A stretch of DNA of 64,000 nucleotides from Magnetococcales bacterium (GTDB lineage: Bacteria > Pseudomonadota > Magnetococcia > Magnetococcales > JADFYX01). Below are positions 15,808 to 26,822 of the stretch, piece after piece. Each line of letters starts with the position of its first letter. Position 1 is the first letter of the stretch. The notes under the pieces are model-generated. The model did no database searches and was not told the origin of the DNA. It worked only from the letters and a program-made list of their open reading frames with translations. Position numbers and translations under genes: made by a program. Location of the stretch: contig JADFZU010000006.1 in the NCBI GenBank assembly GCA_015232365.1, forward strand, positions 21,456-85,455. Direction: 5' to 3'.

Positions 15808-16950
15808 TTAGTGTTGTATAACTGAATCAATCTCAGGCTCTCGTTCGTCTGGCTCTTCCTCATCAACTTCTTCTTGTTCTCTGTCCAGTTCTGGATGTAG
15901 ATATTTAGGTAGTTTGTGCAGTTGGGCCAGAGTTCCCATAATCAATACCCGGTCACCAGTGTGGATATGCATGTCTGGGTTGGGCATTAATATCAATCGT
16001 CGCTGATTACGGCGTTGAATCCCTAGAATATGTGCACCTAGATCTCGGCGTATATTGGTCTCACGAATTGTCAGCCCGGAAATTGTTGAGCCTTTTTTAA
16101 CGGTAATATCACGAATATCCAAATTTAAAAATTCACCAAAGGCGATACGGTCCAAAAAGCTGCTCTCTCCGTTACCGGATGGATGGATTGCCATGGCAGA
16201 AATTCGTTGACCAATTAGCTCATTGGGAAGAATTACCGTTGTTGCTCCAACTTTTTGCAGCTTTTCTCTCGACTCTTGATGGCCAGCAACAGTGATGATG
16301 GTTATTGGCCTTTTAATCTCTTCTTCAAGAATTTTTCCGGTAACTACCACGGTGATATTGTCTGAATCATCATGAAAAGCAGCAACAATTCCACGTGCTT
16401 GGAGAATATTGGCACGTCGAAAGCTGTCATTCAAAAAGGGGTTTAGAGGGAGAATTTCAACAATTCCATCCTCATCGGCTTGATTTACCCTGCTCGTATC
16501 ATCGTCAAGCACCACATATGGAATTCCCTGGCGCAGCAGGCTTCTCACCACCTGGCGGGTTATATCGGTATAACCTGCAATTATGAAATGATTTTTAAAT
16601 TTTCTAGCTCTACTCTCCATAAAGGTATCTCGAATTTTTCCCAGTAAATCATGAGTTACAACAACGTTGATAGAGACGGCAATTGCGTAAGACCATACAC
16701 CGACACCGCCTAAAATCAGCACTATAACAAAAAGACGCCCCTGTTGGGATATTGGGTGGGTCTCTTGATAGCCAACTGTTGTCAGGGTAAACACTGTCTG
16801 GTACACAGCATCCAAAAAGGGATAATCATCAATGATCATAAATCCCAGAATGCCGATAGTATTGACCAAAATCAGAGCAATAATTGGAGCCTGAAACCGC
16901 TCCAGGATATCACTGAGATCGTGGCGACGTTTTAAAAAACGGTTTCGCAG
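15808..16950 (-). CDS. Potassium channel protein with ion-channel pore and RCK (TrkA) domains; probable CTG start
   Basis: A two-helix potassium channel fused to a ligand-gated RCK regulator. The tracked ORF starts at a TTG inside the first membrane helix. The frame continues upstream to a CTG at 16950 with AAGGAG seven to eight bases before it; this adds 27 residues (LRNRFLKRRHDLSDIL...) that complete a basic N-terminus and the first helix. The selectivity filter TTVGYQE is then near 57-63. RCK-N (FIIAGYTDITRQVVRSLL) and TrkA-C (ITVKKGSTISGLTIRE ... GDRVLIMG) follow. The tail is highly acidic (EEVDEEEPDEREPE). It lies 32 bases downstream of pckA. Confidence 0.88.
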   Translation of the reverse strand: MRNRFLKRRHDLSDILERFQAPIIALILVNTIGILGFMIIDDYPFLDAVYQTVFTLTTVGYQETHPISQQGRLFVIVLILGGVGVWSYAIAVSINVVVTHDLLGKIRDTFMESRARKFKNHFIIAGYTDITRQVVRSLLRQGIPYVVLDDDTSRVNQADEDGIVEILPLNPFLNDSFRRANILQARGIVAAFHDDSDNITVVVTGKILEEEIKRPITIITVAGHQESREKLQKVGATTVILPNELIGQRISAMAIHPSGNGESSFLDRIAFGEFLNLDIRDITVKKGSTISGLTIRETNIRRDLGAHILGIQRRNQRRLILMPNPDMHIHTGDRVLIMGTLAQLHKLPKYLHPELDREQEEVDEEEPDEREPEIDSVIQH

Positions 16951-16982
16951 GGTTTAACTCCTTTTTTGCACATAATCAAAAT

Positions 16983-18587
16983 TTATAGCTGTGGTCCCGC
17001 AGCAACTAGAGCCTCTCCCTCTTCATTATCGGTATATTGAGCAAAGTTCTCGATAAACATTTTTGCCAGCTTGACGGCTTTGGTATTCCACTCATCCTGG
17101 TTGCTGTAGGTATCTCGAGGATCAAGGATTCCACTATCGACTCCTGGTAGTGCTGTGGGAACAGATAGATTAAAAAGAGGAATATTTTTGCTCTCTGCTT
17201 TGTCGATAGAGCCGTCTAGAATACAGTCGATAATGTTCCGGGTATCTTGGATTGAGATCCTTTTACCAGTACCGTTCCAGCCGGTATTGACCAGATAGGC
17301 CGTTGCACCTGATGCCTCCATCCGTTTTACCAGCTCCACACCATATTTGGTTGGGTGGAGGGTTAAAAATGCAGCACCAAAGCAGGCTGAGAAGGTTGGT
17401 GTCGGCTCGGTAACTCCCCGTTCGGTTCCTGCAAGTTTTGCCGTAAATCCAGAGAGGAAATGGTATTTGGTTTGATCAGGGGTAAGTTTTGAAACTGGAG
17501 GCAGAACCCCATAGGCGTCAGCGGTAAGGAAAATAACTTTGGTAGCGTGGCCGGCTTTAGATGGTGAGGGGACGCTATTGTCAATGTGGTGGATCGGGTA
17601 AGAGACCCGGGTGTTTTGAGTTACCGAGGCATCGGTGTAGTCAATTTTTCCGTTAGCGTCTACAGTCACATTTTCCAGGAGTGCATCCCGGCGAATGGCT
17701 TTGTAGATATCCGGCTCGGCAACAGGGTCCATGTTGATGGTCTTTGCGTAACAGCCACCTTCAAAGTTGAAAATACCGTCATCATCCCAGCCGTGTTCAT
17801 CATCACCAATCAATTTCCGTTTTGGATCGGTGGAGAGGGTAGTCTTACCGGTCCCGGATAGACCGAAGAAAATGGCTGTATCACCGTCTTGACCAACGTT
17901 AGCCGAACAGTGCATAGCCGCAATGCCACGAAGAGGCAGGTAGTAGTTCATCAGGGAGAATAGTCCCTTCTTCATCTCACCACCATACCAGGTGCCGCCA
18001 ATAATCTGTATCTTCTCCTCTAGATTAAAAGCCGAGAAGTTTTCTGAATGCAAGCCTAGCTCTTTGTAATCCTTATTGCTGGTTTTGGAACCGTTCATCA
18101 CCACAAAGTCAGGCTCGCCAAAATCGGCCAACTGCTCTGGAGTTGGTTTGATAAACATATTGGTAACAAAATGGGCCTGCCATGCCACTTCAACAATAAA
18201 GCGTACTTTCAATCGGCTGGTAGCATTGGCCCCACAAAAAGCATCAACAACAAAAAGCCGTTTATTAGATAGTTGATTTACCACTAGGTTTTTACAGTGT
18301 TGCCACTGTTTTTGGTTCATTGGCTTATTGTCGGAGCGATTCTCGGCAGTCCACCACCAAACAGTATCTTTAGTAACTGCATCTTCGACTATATATTTAT
18401 CCTTTGGCGAACGGCCGGTAAATATACCGGTCATAACATTAACTGCACCACTTTCAGTTAAAACCCCTTTTTCATACCCCTCTAATCCCGGCTTGGTCTC
18501 TTCTGCAAACAGCACTTCATAAGATGGATTGTGGACAACTTCACTAACGCCGGTAATGTTGTATTTTTCAAGATATGTTGGGTCCAT
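16983..18587 (-). CDS. pckA: Phosphoenolpyruvate carboxykinase (ATP)
   Basis: This enzyme converts oxaloacetate and ATP to PEP and CO2, the entry step of gluconeogenesis. The 534 residues match the ATP-dependent family. The P-loop [13 protein letters not shown], the metal-binding [11 protein letters not shown] and the early [12 protein letters not shown] are all present. It lies 56 bases downstream of pgi, suggesting co-transcription of two sugar-phosphate pathway genes. The presence of the ATP enzyme together with the dikinase-like protein at 7.4 kb does not mean they share a pathway. Confidence 0.97.
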   Translation of the reverse strand: MDPTYLEKYNITGVSEVVHNPSYEVLFAEETKPGLEGYEKGVLTESGAVNVMTGIFTGRSPKDKYIVEDAVTKDTVWWWTAENRSDNKPMNQKQWQHCKNLVVNQLSNKRLFVVDAFCGANATSRLKVRFIVEVAWQAHFVTNMFIKPTPEQLADFGEPDFVVMNGSKTSNKDYKELGLHSENFSAFNLEEKIQIIGGTWYGGEMKKGLFSLMNYYLPLRGIAAMHCSANVGQDGDTAIFFGLSGTGKTTLSTDPKRKLIGDDEHGWDDDGIFNFEGGCYAKTINMDPVAEPDIYKAIRRDALLENVTVDANGKIDYTDASVTQNTRVSYPIHHIDNSVPSPSKAGHATKVIFLTADAYGVLPPVSKLTPDQTKYHFLSGFTAKLAGTERGVTEPTPTFSACFGAAFLTLHPTKYGVELVKRMEASGATAYLVNTGWNGTGKRISIQDTRNIIDCILDGSIDKAESKNIPLFNLSVPTALPGVDSGILDPRDTYSNQDEWNTKAVKLAKMFIENFAQYTDNEEGEALVAAGPQL

Positions 18588-18643
18588 GGATTTTTCCTGT
18601 TTAAAAATATATTATCATGGTGCTACATGAAACATCTGTTATT

Positions 18644-19921
18644 TCAATCCTTTTTGCTGTTTTGGGTCAAATAGGCTCTGGCTCTTACCTTGCTATCTTC
18701 TACGGCAGGCTGGTCATAAGCATCAATATTGAAGAACTCTGCCATGATGACCGTCTCTGATTCTAACAGGATGATCATCTCACCGAAAGCACTTGAGTCA
18801 CCTGTTGCTACATTTAATGTTCTTACCGGAAGTTGGCGGTTGGTTAACGCATCTCTGGTTCCGAAAAATTCAGCGGCAAAGAGGTCGCCTATTGTCCGCC
18901 CTGCTAAGGGTTGTATTGATTTCAACTGCTTGTATTTTTTACTTATCTTCTTGCCCTTGCTGGCAGATTTCGGATCATAAAATAGAGTGAATTGTTTATC
19001 CCCAGGCCCATCGAGATATAGTTGGAGTTGAGAGTGTTGATCTGTTACCCCTCGGGCTGCAACTGGAGTTAAACCGTGGTGATTACCGTTTTTATCGGTT
19101 TTACCAAGACTTTCAGCCAAAAGTTGGCTCTGCCAAGCCGCCACATAATCCAGCCTCTGGCCATAGCTCATATAGATGCTGATATTTTTTCCAGATTGGG
19201 CCATGAGGTATTGGTTGGCTGCTCCTTGCAGAGCTGGATTTAGTTTTATGTAGGGTAGCAGGCAGTTGCTCCGCATAGTCCTGGCTCCATCAAGAACCTT
19301 TGCCACGTCAACCCCAGCTACTGCAGCCGGGAGCAGACCAACAATTGATAGGGCTGAAAAGCGACCGCCTACCGCTGGGTGGTTGATTATGGGCAGATTA
19401 AGACTTTGGGCAATTTTTCCCAGATCACTCTGAATATTTTCAGTGATAATGGCAACATGCTGGTTGAGCTTAGCACCTAAACGTTTCTGTAGGGATGGTA
19501 GGGTGGTTAAAAACTGGCTTAATGTTTCGGCGGTGCTGCCGGACTTGCTAACCACCAATAAAAAGCTTTTTTTCCAATCTATCCGGCTAAGGCTGGAGAG
19601 GGAGTACGGGTCTACATTATCGTAAAACTCTACCGGCAGCCCTTTTTTGCTCTTTAAGCCGTTAACCAGCATATCAGCCCCCAAGGAGCTGCCGCCAATA
19701 CCAAAAACAATTAACCGCTCTGCCCGCTTAGAGATTTTCTTCCGCCATTTTTTTGTGGTTTTCAGAACAGAATTATCATCTAGTAGAGCCATAAAAGGCG
19801 GCAAATTTCCTTTCTGCCAACCCCGAATATGTTGCTGTACCCGAGACAACAGTTCCGACTCCTTCTCGGCGGTTGCCTGGCAAAAGCTGTTATCTTCTAT
19901 TTTCAGTCCTATATAGCTCAT
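18644..19921 (-). CDS. pgi: Glucose-6-phosphate isomerase
   Basis: It interconverts glucose 6-phosphate and fructose 6-phosphate. At 425 residues this is the short type found in many bacteria, not the ~550-residue enterobacterial form. SIS-domain motifs are clear: FGIGGSSLGADML, SKSGSTAETLSQFL, and GGRFSALSIVGLLPAA. Catalytic-region features EFFGTRDALTNRQLPVRT close the fold. It follows the NlpD-like gene by 12 bases and precedes pckA. Confidence 0.95.
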   Translation of the reverse strand: MSYIGLKIEDNSFCQATAEKESELLSRVQQHIRGWQKGNLPPFMALLDDNSVLKTTKKWRKKISKRAERLIVFGIGGSSLGADMLVNGLKSKKGLPVEFYDNVDPYSLSSLSRIDWKKSFLLVVSKSGSTAETLSQFLTTLPSLQKRLGAKLNQHVAIITENIQSDLGKIAQSLNLPIINHPAVGGRFSALSIVGLLPAAVAGVDVAKVLDGARTMRSNCLLPYIKLNPALQGAANQYLMAQSGKNISIYMSYGQRLDYVAAWQSQLLAESLGKTDKNGNHHGLTPVAARGVTDQHSQLQLYLDGPGDKQFTLFYDPKSASKGKKISKKYKQLKSIQPLAGRTIGDLFAAEFFGTRDALTNRQLPVRTLNVATGDSSAFGEMIILLESETVIMAEFFNIDAYDQPAVEDSKVRARAYLTQNSKKD

Positions 19922-19933
19922 AATCTAGAAGCT

Positions 19934-20902
19934 CTATTTTCGTTTTGGGAGGCGGTGTAGTGGGTTGAGAGGTTTAACCCGGTGTCTGATTTCAAAATGG
20001 AGACGTGGGGTCTGGGCATGTCCTGATTGACCGGCTAAAGCAATTCTCTCCCCAGATTTAACTGGTTGGCCGCGCCGAACCAGGATCTGGTTTACATAAC
20101 CATAGGCGGTCATAAAAGATCCGCCATGGCGGAGTAGAATCATCTTCCCGTAACCAGGAAGACCGCTATCGGCATAGGCAACTATACCGTCAGCAGCGGC
20201 TCGAACCGGATCACCGACTCGAACTGCGATATCTATACCATTGTTTCTCTGCTGCCCTCGGCGGCCAAAACGGTTGATTATCTTCCCTGAATGGGGCCAT
20301 AACCATGAACTTGGTGCACTTTTTGGCAGCTTCCAAATTTTAAATTTGCTCTGGAGCGTTCTCTTTTCAGTTTTTTTGCGTAGCTTTGGGCTGGCTGCGG
20401 CTATTAAAGCCGCTTTTTTTGGCTCTAAGTTATCTGGCCCTAACTTCTTTTGCTCTAACTTTTCTGGCTCTGTATTTTTTGCCAGGGGCAGTGTTTTTTG
20501 TGGGGCTATGGTCTCTTCTTGCAGTTTTGGCTTGCTGATAGTAGCAGGAGACCTCTCTTCAGGAGGCTCTGCCCCGCTGCTGGTTGGAGGGATCAAGCGC
20601 AACTCCTGCCCAACCCTTAGCTGGCTGGTATTTTCAAAATTATTCCATTTGGCAAGATTTTCCAGCTCAATACCGTGGACTGCAGCAATAGCCCATAGAG
20701 TGTCGCCAGGGTGGACCAGATATGTGCTACTTACCGATTTATCAATATATTCTGCCGCGTCACCACCCCAAGCCAGTGGAGGGCCGCTGGCGATGCGTAC
20801 CTTGGCAGGAGTTGTTACCGGTCCAAAACAGCCAGAAAGTCCAGCCATGAGGAGTATCAGTAGAGATATCTGACGTATTTGGAAGCTTGACAAAATAATC
20901 AC
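19934..20902 (-). CDS. NlpD-like lipoprotein: LysM plus degenerate M23 (LytM) domain
   Basis: A lipoprotein signal ends in the lipobox LSGC (about 22-25). A LysM domain (about 59-104: YLVHPGDTLWAIAAVHG) binds peptidoglycan. A low-complexity Glu/Lys-Pro linker (LEQKKLGPDNLEPKK) follows, and then a LytM/M23 fold (about 205-310). The zinc ligands are largely lost: the HxxxD position reads NNGID, the YxH position AYGY, and the final HxH reads RLHFE. It is therefore probably an amidase activator like NlpD or EnvC rather than an endopeptidase. Proximity to pcm recalls the classic pcm-nlpD neighbourhood. Confidence 0.85.
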   Translation of the reverse strand: MIILSSFQIRQISLLILLMAGLSGCFGPVTTPAKVRIASGPPLAWGGDAAEYIDKSVSSTYLVHPGDTLWAIAAVHGIELENLAKWNNFENTSQLRVGQELRLIPPTSSGAEPPEERSPATISKPKLQEETIAPQKTLPLAKNTEPEKLEQKKLGPDNLEPKKAALIAAASPKLRKKTEKRTLQSKFKIWKLPKSAPSSWLWPHSGKIINRFGRRGQQRNNGIDIAVRVGDPVRAAADGIVAYADSGLPGYGKMILLRHGGSFMTAYGYVNQILVRRGQPVKSGERIALAGQSGHAQTPRLHFEIRHRVKPLNPLHRLPKRK

Positions 20903-21481
20903 TTAAAGCAGTTTTATTAATATAAACGTACTGATAACCAGCAATAAAATTATTACCGTTAAAAGCTCCAGATGTTTCTCGACCAGCAGCCGTAATCTAT
21001 CTCCCCCCCACCGTAACAGAGCAGCTACTAGAAAAAAACGTGCGCCTCTGGAGAGTATGGAGACCAGGAAAAAAATAGCAAAGTTGGAACCAAAAGCTCC
21101 AGCGGATATTGTAAATAGTTTGTATGGTATAGGAGAGAACCCGGCAATAGCAATAATCCATACATCATACTGACGAAAAAGTTCTCCTAGATGCTCATAA
21201 CGGTCTGCTGCTCCATAAAATTGAATTATTGGTTCACCAATTATATGCATAAACTCCTGGCCAATCAAATAGCCAAATGCACCACCAATTGCAGAGCCTA
21301 TTGTACAAACAGTAGCAAACCAAAAGCCTTTTTTTGGTTGGGCCAAGACCATGGGCAGAAGCAAGACATCCGGTGGGATGGGAAAAAATGATGACTCCGC
21401 CAACGCGACCAGAAAGAGTGCTATTACGGCGTTTGGTGAAGCAGCCAGCCCCATGGTCCACTGGTATAACCTTCTGATCAT
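20903..21481 (-). CDS. DedA/YqaA-family membrane protein
   Basis: A 192-residue membrane protein with about four to five helices. The segment SFFPIPPDVLLLPMVLA and GSAIGGAFGYLIGQ match the VTT/SNARE-associated DedA family. The later AGFSPIPYKLFTISAGAF is the YqaA-type motif. DedA proteins are linked to lipid-carrier or phospholipid flipping and proton-motive-force homeostasis; the substrate here is unknown. It overlaps the end of pcm by 4 bases (21478-21481) and abuts the NlpD-like gene without a gap, so the three are translationally linked. Confidence 0.88.
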   Translation of the reverse strand: MIRRLYQWTMGLAASPNAVIALFLVALAESSFFPIPPDVLLLPMVLAQPKKGFWFATVCTIGSAIGGAFGYLIGQEFMHIIGEPIIQFYGAADRYEHLGELFRQYDVWIIAIAGFSPIPYKLFTISAGAFGSNFAIFFLVSILSRGARFFLVAALLRWGGDRLRLLVEKHLELLTVIILLLVISTFILIKLL

Positions 21482-22155
21482 TCCTTTTCAGCCCACCCCT
21501 TGGCCCCGACCAGGGGGACAAAACGGCAAAGCTCCAAAATTTCTCTCTTTATGGAGCCATCTTTCTGTTTAATCAACCGGACCAACTCCTGGGATTCGGC
21601 ACCGCCCTCTGGAATCAGTAAAAATCCGTCAACTGCCAGTTGGTCAATAAGGTTTTCCGGTACTACCGGTGCACCTGCAGTAACCAGAATCCGGTCAAAC
21701 AGCCTCGGTTCCGGCCAGCCCAGAGTGCCATCACCTGTGCGGTAGATCACATTATGAATATTTAGGTTGCGGAGTTTACGTCGGGCTTTTTCAGCCAACT
21801 TCTGGTGGCGTTCAATGGTGTAGACTTTTCTGCAGAGACCGGCCAGTACAGATGTCTGATAACCTGAACCGGTTCCAATTTCCAGAACCTCTTCATCACC
21901 TAAAAGCTGGAGAGATTCGGTCATTCTTGCAACTATAAATGGTTGGGATATGGTTTGACCCTCACCTATGGGCAGGGACATGTCACTGTATGCTCTGCCA
22001 GCCAAGGCTTCATCAACAAAAAGATGACGCAGTACAGAGCGCATAACCGTTAAAACACGAGGATCGATTATCCCCCGTTCAACCAGTTGTTTACGCACCA
22101 TTCTCTCTCTGGCTCTGGAAGAGATCATACCATGCTCAACATTATTTATCGGCAT
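21478..22155 (-). CDS. pcm: Protein-L-isoaspartate O-methyltransferase
   Basis: It methylates isoaspartyl residues in damaged proteins as the first step of repair, using S-adenosylmethionine. The 225 residues match the family. The motifs GQTISQPFIVARMTE and VLEIGTGSGYQTSVLAG (about 89-105) are diagnostic, and the C-terminal LVPLVGAKGW is the standard ending. It is 8 bases downstream of ihfA and overlaps the DedA-like gene. Confidence 0.95.
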   Translation of the reverse strand: MPINNVEHGMISSRARERMVRKQLVERGIIDPRVLTVMRSVLRHLFVDEALAGRAYSDMSLPIGEGQTISQPFIVARMTESLQLLGDEEVLEIGTGSGYQTSVLAGLCRKVYTIERHQKLAEKARRKLRNLNIHNVIYRTGDGTLGWPEPRLFDRILVTAGAPVVPENLIDQLAVDGFLLIPEGGAESQELVRLIKQKDGSIKREILELCRFVPLVGAKGWAEKE

Positions 22156-22163
22156 GAGTATGT

Positions 22164-22442
22164 TTAACTATTATTGACCCGGTCTCTTAGAATTTGACTT
22201 GGTTTAAACGTCAAAACCTTACGAGCGGTAATTTCAATCTCTTCACCAGTTTTAGGGTTGCGGCCACGGCGGGGTACTTTACTGCGAATTGTAAAATTTC
22301 CAAAACGAGGGATTTTTACAGACTCTCCGTTTTCCAATTGAGTACGGATCATCTCAAAGACCGAATCGACAAGGTCTGCAGACTCTTTTTTTGATAAATC
22401 AACTTGCTGGTACACAGCTTCCACAATATCAGCTTTTGTCAT
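22164..22442 (-). CDS. ihfA: Integration host factor alpha subunit
   Basis: A DNA-bending protein that works as a heterodimer with IhfB. The tracked ORF starts at 22466, but the family start MTKADIVEAV is the ATG at 22442, giving 92 residues. The beta-arm motif GRNPKTGEEIEITARKVLTFKPS is intact, including the conserved proline of the intercalating loop. It follows pheT by about 170 bases, the usual position of ihfA, and is upstream of pcm. Confidence 0.94.
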   Translation of the reverse strand: MTKADIVEAVYQQVDLSKKESADLVDSVFEMIRTQLENGESVKIPRFGNFTIRSKVPRRGRNPKTGEEIEITARKVLTFKPSQILRDRVNNS

Positions 22443-22613
22443 GAAACGACTCCATCTATCAAGCAATTGATCCGGTTTAAAAATTTCCTTTATACTATTT
22501 ACAATACCAGAGCTGCTAAGAAGATAATTTATCTCTAATCATAGCTCCGAATAATAGAATAGTGCTGTTTGATTAAAGTGTCAAGATGATTGACTTTTTT
22601 TGAAAAAAAACTT

Positions 22614-24989
22614 TTAACGTTGAGTTGCGTTAAATTTTTCTTTTGCTAAATTTATAATCTGTTCCGAGAGCTTTTGGCTCTCAGTTTCAGTCAAAGTACG
22701 GTCATCTGCTTGCATGGTTACCTTTAAAGCCAAACTTTTTTCTCCCGGCTGCATATGCTGTCCGGTATAGAGGTCAAACAGCGTAACATCCTTGATTAAT
22801 TGACTATCTACCCCTTTTATAGCAGTTAAAAACTGTCCTGCCGGAACTGTGTCAGCTAGTAAAAAGGCAAAATCTCGCTCTACAGAAGGATATCGGCTGA
22901 TGGTCTCATGAGCTTTTTTACTGGACTGTTTATCAGTTTGGGTATGCAGGTGTTTACTTGCTATCTCAAAGATAAAAATTGGTTGGGCAGGGTCCAGTGT
23001 CTCACTAATTGCCGGGTGTAGTTCGCCAACCCAGCCGATCAACTCTCTCTCTCGCCCGGTATAGACCAAGGCTTTGCGTCCAGGGTGGAGAAACTCCGGC
23101 CCCCCAGGTTCAAAGAGCAGCTTTTTATCAATCAGTCCAGAGATTAGAGCGGTCAAATCCCCTTTAATATCAAAAAAGTCTACCTGGCGATCCTTGCTGT
23201 ACCAGTTTTTATTGGTTTTGTTGCCTGAGAGCAGTGCTCCAACCCGGTCTTCCTCAACTAGCACATCATTGTCGCCGGAACAGAAGACACGGCCTACCTC
23301 AAACAGCTTTAAAATCAGGTTACCCTGGCTAAGGTTGCGTCTGGCACTCTCCATTAAACCACAGATCAGGGTGGAACGCATAACAGCCTGATCTTCTGAT
23401 ATTGGATTGAGCAGGGCAGTGGTTTTTGCTCCAGGGTCAAATTGATCCTGCAGAGCCTGACTGACAAAGGCGTAGTTTATTGTCTCATAATAACCAATTC
23501 CTGTTAGTATTTTTCTAACTTTTCTGGCAGTAGAGACGCCTGGGTTGCTTTCAGGAACATCAACCTCAATCCTGGGCAGGGAGGAGGGAACTCTATCATA
23601 GCCATAGAGACGGACGACCTCCTCCAAGAGATCCTCCTCGATTACCAGATCATGGCGATGGCTTGGTGGTTGGAACTCACCTGCTGGAGTTTTTTTACAG
23701 CCTATGCCCAATAACATTGTCTCCATCTCAGCAATAGGCAGCTTTATACCCCCTAGCTGGTTTATCCGTTCTGGACGGAATGGGATAGGAGCATTTGGCT
23801 GCCAGACTCCGGTATCGACAATATTGTTAGGACCGGCACTGCCTCCTGCCAGTTCAAGTATAAGCTCAGTGGCTCTATCAAGTGCCAACTCCAGGCCCAT
23901 TGGGTCCACACCTCGTTCAAAACGGTGTCGGGAGTCACTTTGAATTGCCAGCTTGCGTCCGGTATGGGCGGTACGTATGGGGTTGAAATAGGCAGCTTCA
24001 AGAAAAATATCCCTGGTTACCTCGGTAACACCGCTATCTTCTCCACCCATGATCCCTGCTAAAGCCAGGGGCCGGGTCTGGTCGGCAATCACTGTCATTT
24101 CGGTGCTAAGCTGACGTTTTACCTCATCCAGTGTGGTTAATACTTCACCAGCATTGGCTTGCCTTACCTGTAGTGGCAGAGATATTTTTGCCAGATCAAA
24201 GGCGTGAAGGGGGTGGTTTAAGTCTAATAGTATGAAGTTTGTTACATCAACAACATTGTTTATAGATCTAAGCCCAACAGACTCAAGGCGGTCTCTTAAC
24301 CAGCCGGGGCTGGGTGCGATGGTCACTCCACGGATGATCCGCCCACCATAACGGGGGCAACCTTGAATATCTTTTATTTCGATGGATGCCTGACTATCGT
24401 TGCTAACTTGAACCTTGGCCGCCAACGGTTTTAGCGGTTTATTGGTAAGCACTCCAAGTTCACGGGCAATACCGCGGACACCAAGGCAGTCGCCACGGTT
24501 TGGGGTTAAGTCAAGTTCAAACAGTGATCCGCTACGACCGAGAATCTCTGCAACTGCTGCCCCTGATTCAGCAGAATCTGGTAATATAATAATTCCGTCA
24601 GCACTATCCGCCATGCCAAGTTCAGCAAGCGAGCAGAGCATCCCCTCTGATAGCTCGTTACGGATTTTGCCTTTTTTGATTTTCAAACCATTGGGAAGGT
24701 TGGCTCCAACTCTGGCAACTGCTACTTTATCCCCTGTTTTATGGTTTTTTGCTCCACAGACTATGGATAGTTCCTCTTCGCCAACCATGACTTTGCAGCA
24801 GGTAAGGCGGTCGGCATTGGGGTGCTGCTCTACGGATATAAGCTCACCAACCTGTACCAGTTCAAGTCCGGCTCCCAGATCGGTAAGGCCATCTAGCTCT
24901 AGGCCAGCCATGGTCAGTTTTTCACCAATAATATTGGCGGCCAGGTCGGTATCGATATGCTCTTTTAGCCACTGTAGGGTAAATTTCAT
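22614..24989 (-). CDS. pheT: Phenylalanine-tRNA ligase beta subunit
   Basis: This is the large subunit of the (alpha-beta)2 enzyme that charges tRNA-Phe and edits mischarged tyrosine. The 791 residues match the bacterial length. Domains in order are: an N-terminal MKFTLQWLKEHID; a tRNA-binding EMAP-like domain (about 40-150, QHPNADRLTCCKV); the B3/B4 editing domain with RGDCLGVRGIARELG; B5 (RPERINQLGG); the synthetase-like core; and the C-terminal ferredoxin-fold anticodon-binding domain (ISRYPSVERDFAFLL). It follows pheS directly with a one-base gap. Confidence 0.97.
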   Translation of the reverse strand: MKFTLQWLKEHIDTDLAANIIGEKLTMAGLELDGLTDLGAGLELVQVGELISVEQHPNADRLTCCKVMVGEEELSIVCGAKNHKTGDKVAVARVGANLPNGLKIKKGKIRNELSEGMLCSLAELGMADSADGIIILPDSAESGAAVAEILGRSGSLFELDLTPNRGDCLGVRGIARELGVLTNKPLKPLAAKVQVSNDSQASIEIKDIQGCPRYGGRIIRGVTIAPSPGWLRDRLESVGLRSINNVVDVTNFILLDLNHPLHAFDLAKISLPLQVRQANAGEVLTTLDEVKRQLSTEMTVIADQTRPLALAGIMGGEDSGVTEVTRDIFLEAAYFNPIRTAHTGRKLAIQSDSRHRFERGVDPMGLELALDRATELILELAGGSAGPNNIVDTGVWQPNAPIPFRPERINQLGGIKLPIAEMETMLLGIGCKKTPAGEFQPPSHRHDLVIEEDLLEEVVRLYGYDRVPSSLPRIEVDVPESNPGVSTARKVRKILTGIGYYETINYAFVSQALQDQFDPGAKTTALLNPISEDQAVMRSTLICGLMESARRNLSQGNLILKLFEVGRVFCSGDNDVLVEEDRVGALLSGNKTNKNWYSKDRQVDFFDIKGDLTALISGLIDKKLLFEPGGPEFLHPGRKALVYTGRERELIGWVGELHPAISETLDPAQPIFIFEIASKHLHTQTDKQSSKKAHETISRYPSVERDFAFLLADTVPAGQFLTAIKGVDSQLIKDVTLFDLYTGQHMQPGEKSLALKVTMQADDRTLTETESQKLSEQIINLAKEKFNATQR

Positions 24990-24990
24990 C

Positions 24991-26055
<1,065 letters not shown>

Positions 26056-26064
26056 TTAATGATA

Positions 26065-26139
26065 TGGGTTTGGGGTAACGCCCCAAGGATATCTAAAAAA
26101 GAAAAGGCCCGGAAAATAAACTCCCCAGGCCCTGCCTTA
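26065..26139 (-). terminator. Hairpins between rplT and pheS (possible attenuator or terminator)
   Basis: On the minus strand, an imperfect GC hairpin (AAGGCAGGGCC ... CCGGGCCTTTTC) is followed by TTTTTT. Next comes a simple hairpin TTGGGG-cgtta-CCCCAA, which resembles the second half of the REP-like repeat. The first structure has terminator form. Since pheST follows, it could allow partial read-through or attenuation. I did not identify a Phe-rich leader peptide. Confidence 0.45.
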
Positions 26140-26161
26140 TTAAATTTCTATGACGACAACT

Positions 26162-26515
26162 TTATAACGCAGCTTTTGCGGTATCCGCTAATTTTGCAAA
26201 GTCAGTCGGATTGGATACTGCAAGTTCTGCCAAAATCTTCCGGTCTACCTCAACACCAGCCTTTACCAGGCCGTTCATGAAGCGACTATAAGATAGTCCG
26301 CAAATCCGAGCTGCAGCATTGATACGGGTAATCCAGAGACGGCGGAATTCACGTTTACGGTTTTTCCGGTCCCGGTAGGCGTATTGCAGGCCTTTCTCTA
26401 CCTTCTCGGTAGCGATACGATAACATGAGGAGTTGCGTCCTTGGTATCCTTTGGCCCGTTTTAGTACTTTTTTATGACGTGCGTGTGCTACTACACCCCG
26501 TTTAATTCTCGGCAT
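26162..26515 (-). CDS. rplT: 50S ribosomal protein L20
   Basis: A 117-residue highly basic protein needed early in large-subunit assembly; in E. coli it also represses its own operon. The start [23 protein letters not shown] and the [21 protein letters not shown] block are diagnostic. It follows rpmI by about 110 bases in the standard infC-rpmI-rplT order. Confidence 0.98.
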   Translation of the reverse strand: MPRIKRGVVAHARHKKVLKRAKGYQGRNSSCYRIATEKVEKGLQYAYRDRKNRKREFRRLWITRINAAARICGLSYSRFMNGLVKAGVEVDRKILAELAVSNPTDFAKLADTAKAAL

Positions 26516-26624
26516 TGCCGTTACTCCTAATAAACTTGATTGTTTAGCAGCCTTTATTTGTATATCAGGCCACTCACTTGCGGGACTATCCTCGGTGTCA
26601 GGTCATCCACACATTTTTGCTTGC

Positions 26625-26822
26625 CTACATTCCTGGCAGCATCTTACGAACTGCAGCAATATCAGCATCACATACCAAACTAGCACCACGCATGTTTCTT
26701 TTACGCTTGGTGGTTTTTTTGGTTAGAATATGCTGTTTAAAGGCGTTGGTCCGTTTAATTTTCCCCTTACCAGTGACCTTGAACCGTTTTGCGGCCCCAC
26801 GGTGGGTTTTAATCTTGGGCAT
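26625..26822 (-). CDS. rpmI: 50S ribosomal protein L35
   Basis: A 65-residue basic protein with the family signature [20 protein letters not shown] and the [10 protein letters not shown]-type second half. It lies between infC and rplT. The ~190-base gap to infC is A/T-rich and might contain a leader control element; no pseudoknot was modelled. Confidence 0.97.
   Translation of the reverse strand: MPKIKTHRGAAKRFKVTGKGKIKRTNAFKQHILTKKTTKRKRNMRGASLVCDADIAAVRKMLPGM

Noticed and set aside
20241-20873. 210-residue plus-strand ORF opposite the NlpD-like gene
   Set aside because: Antisense shadow of a well-supported gene; no independent domain.
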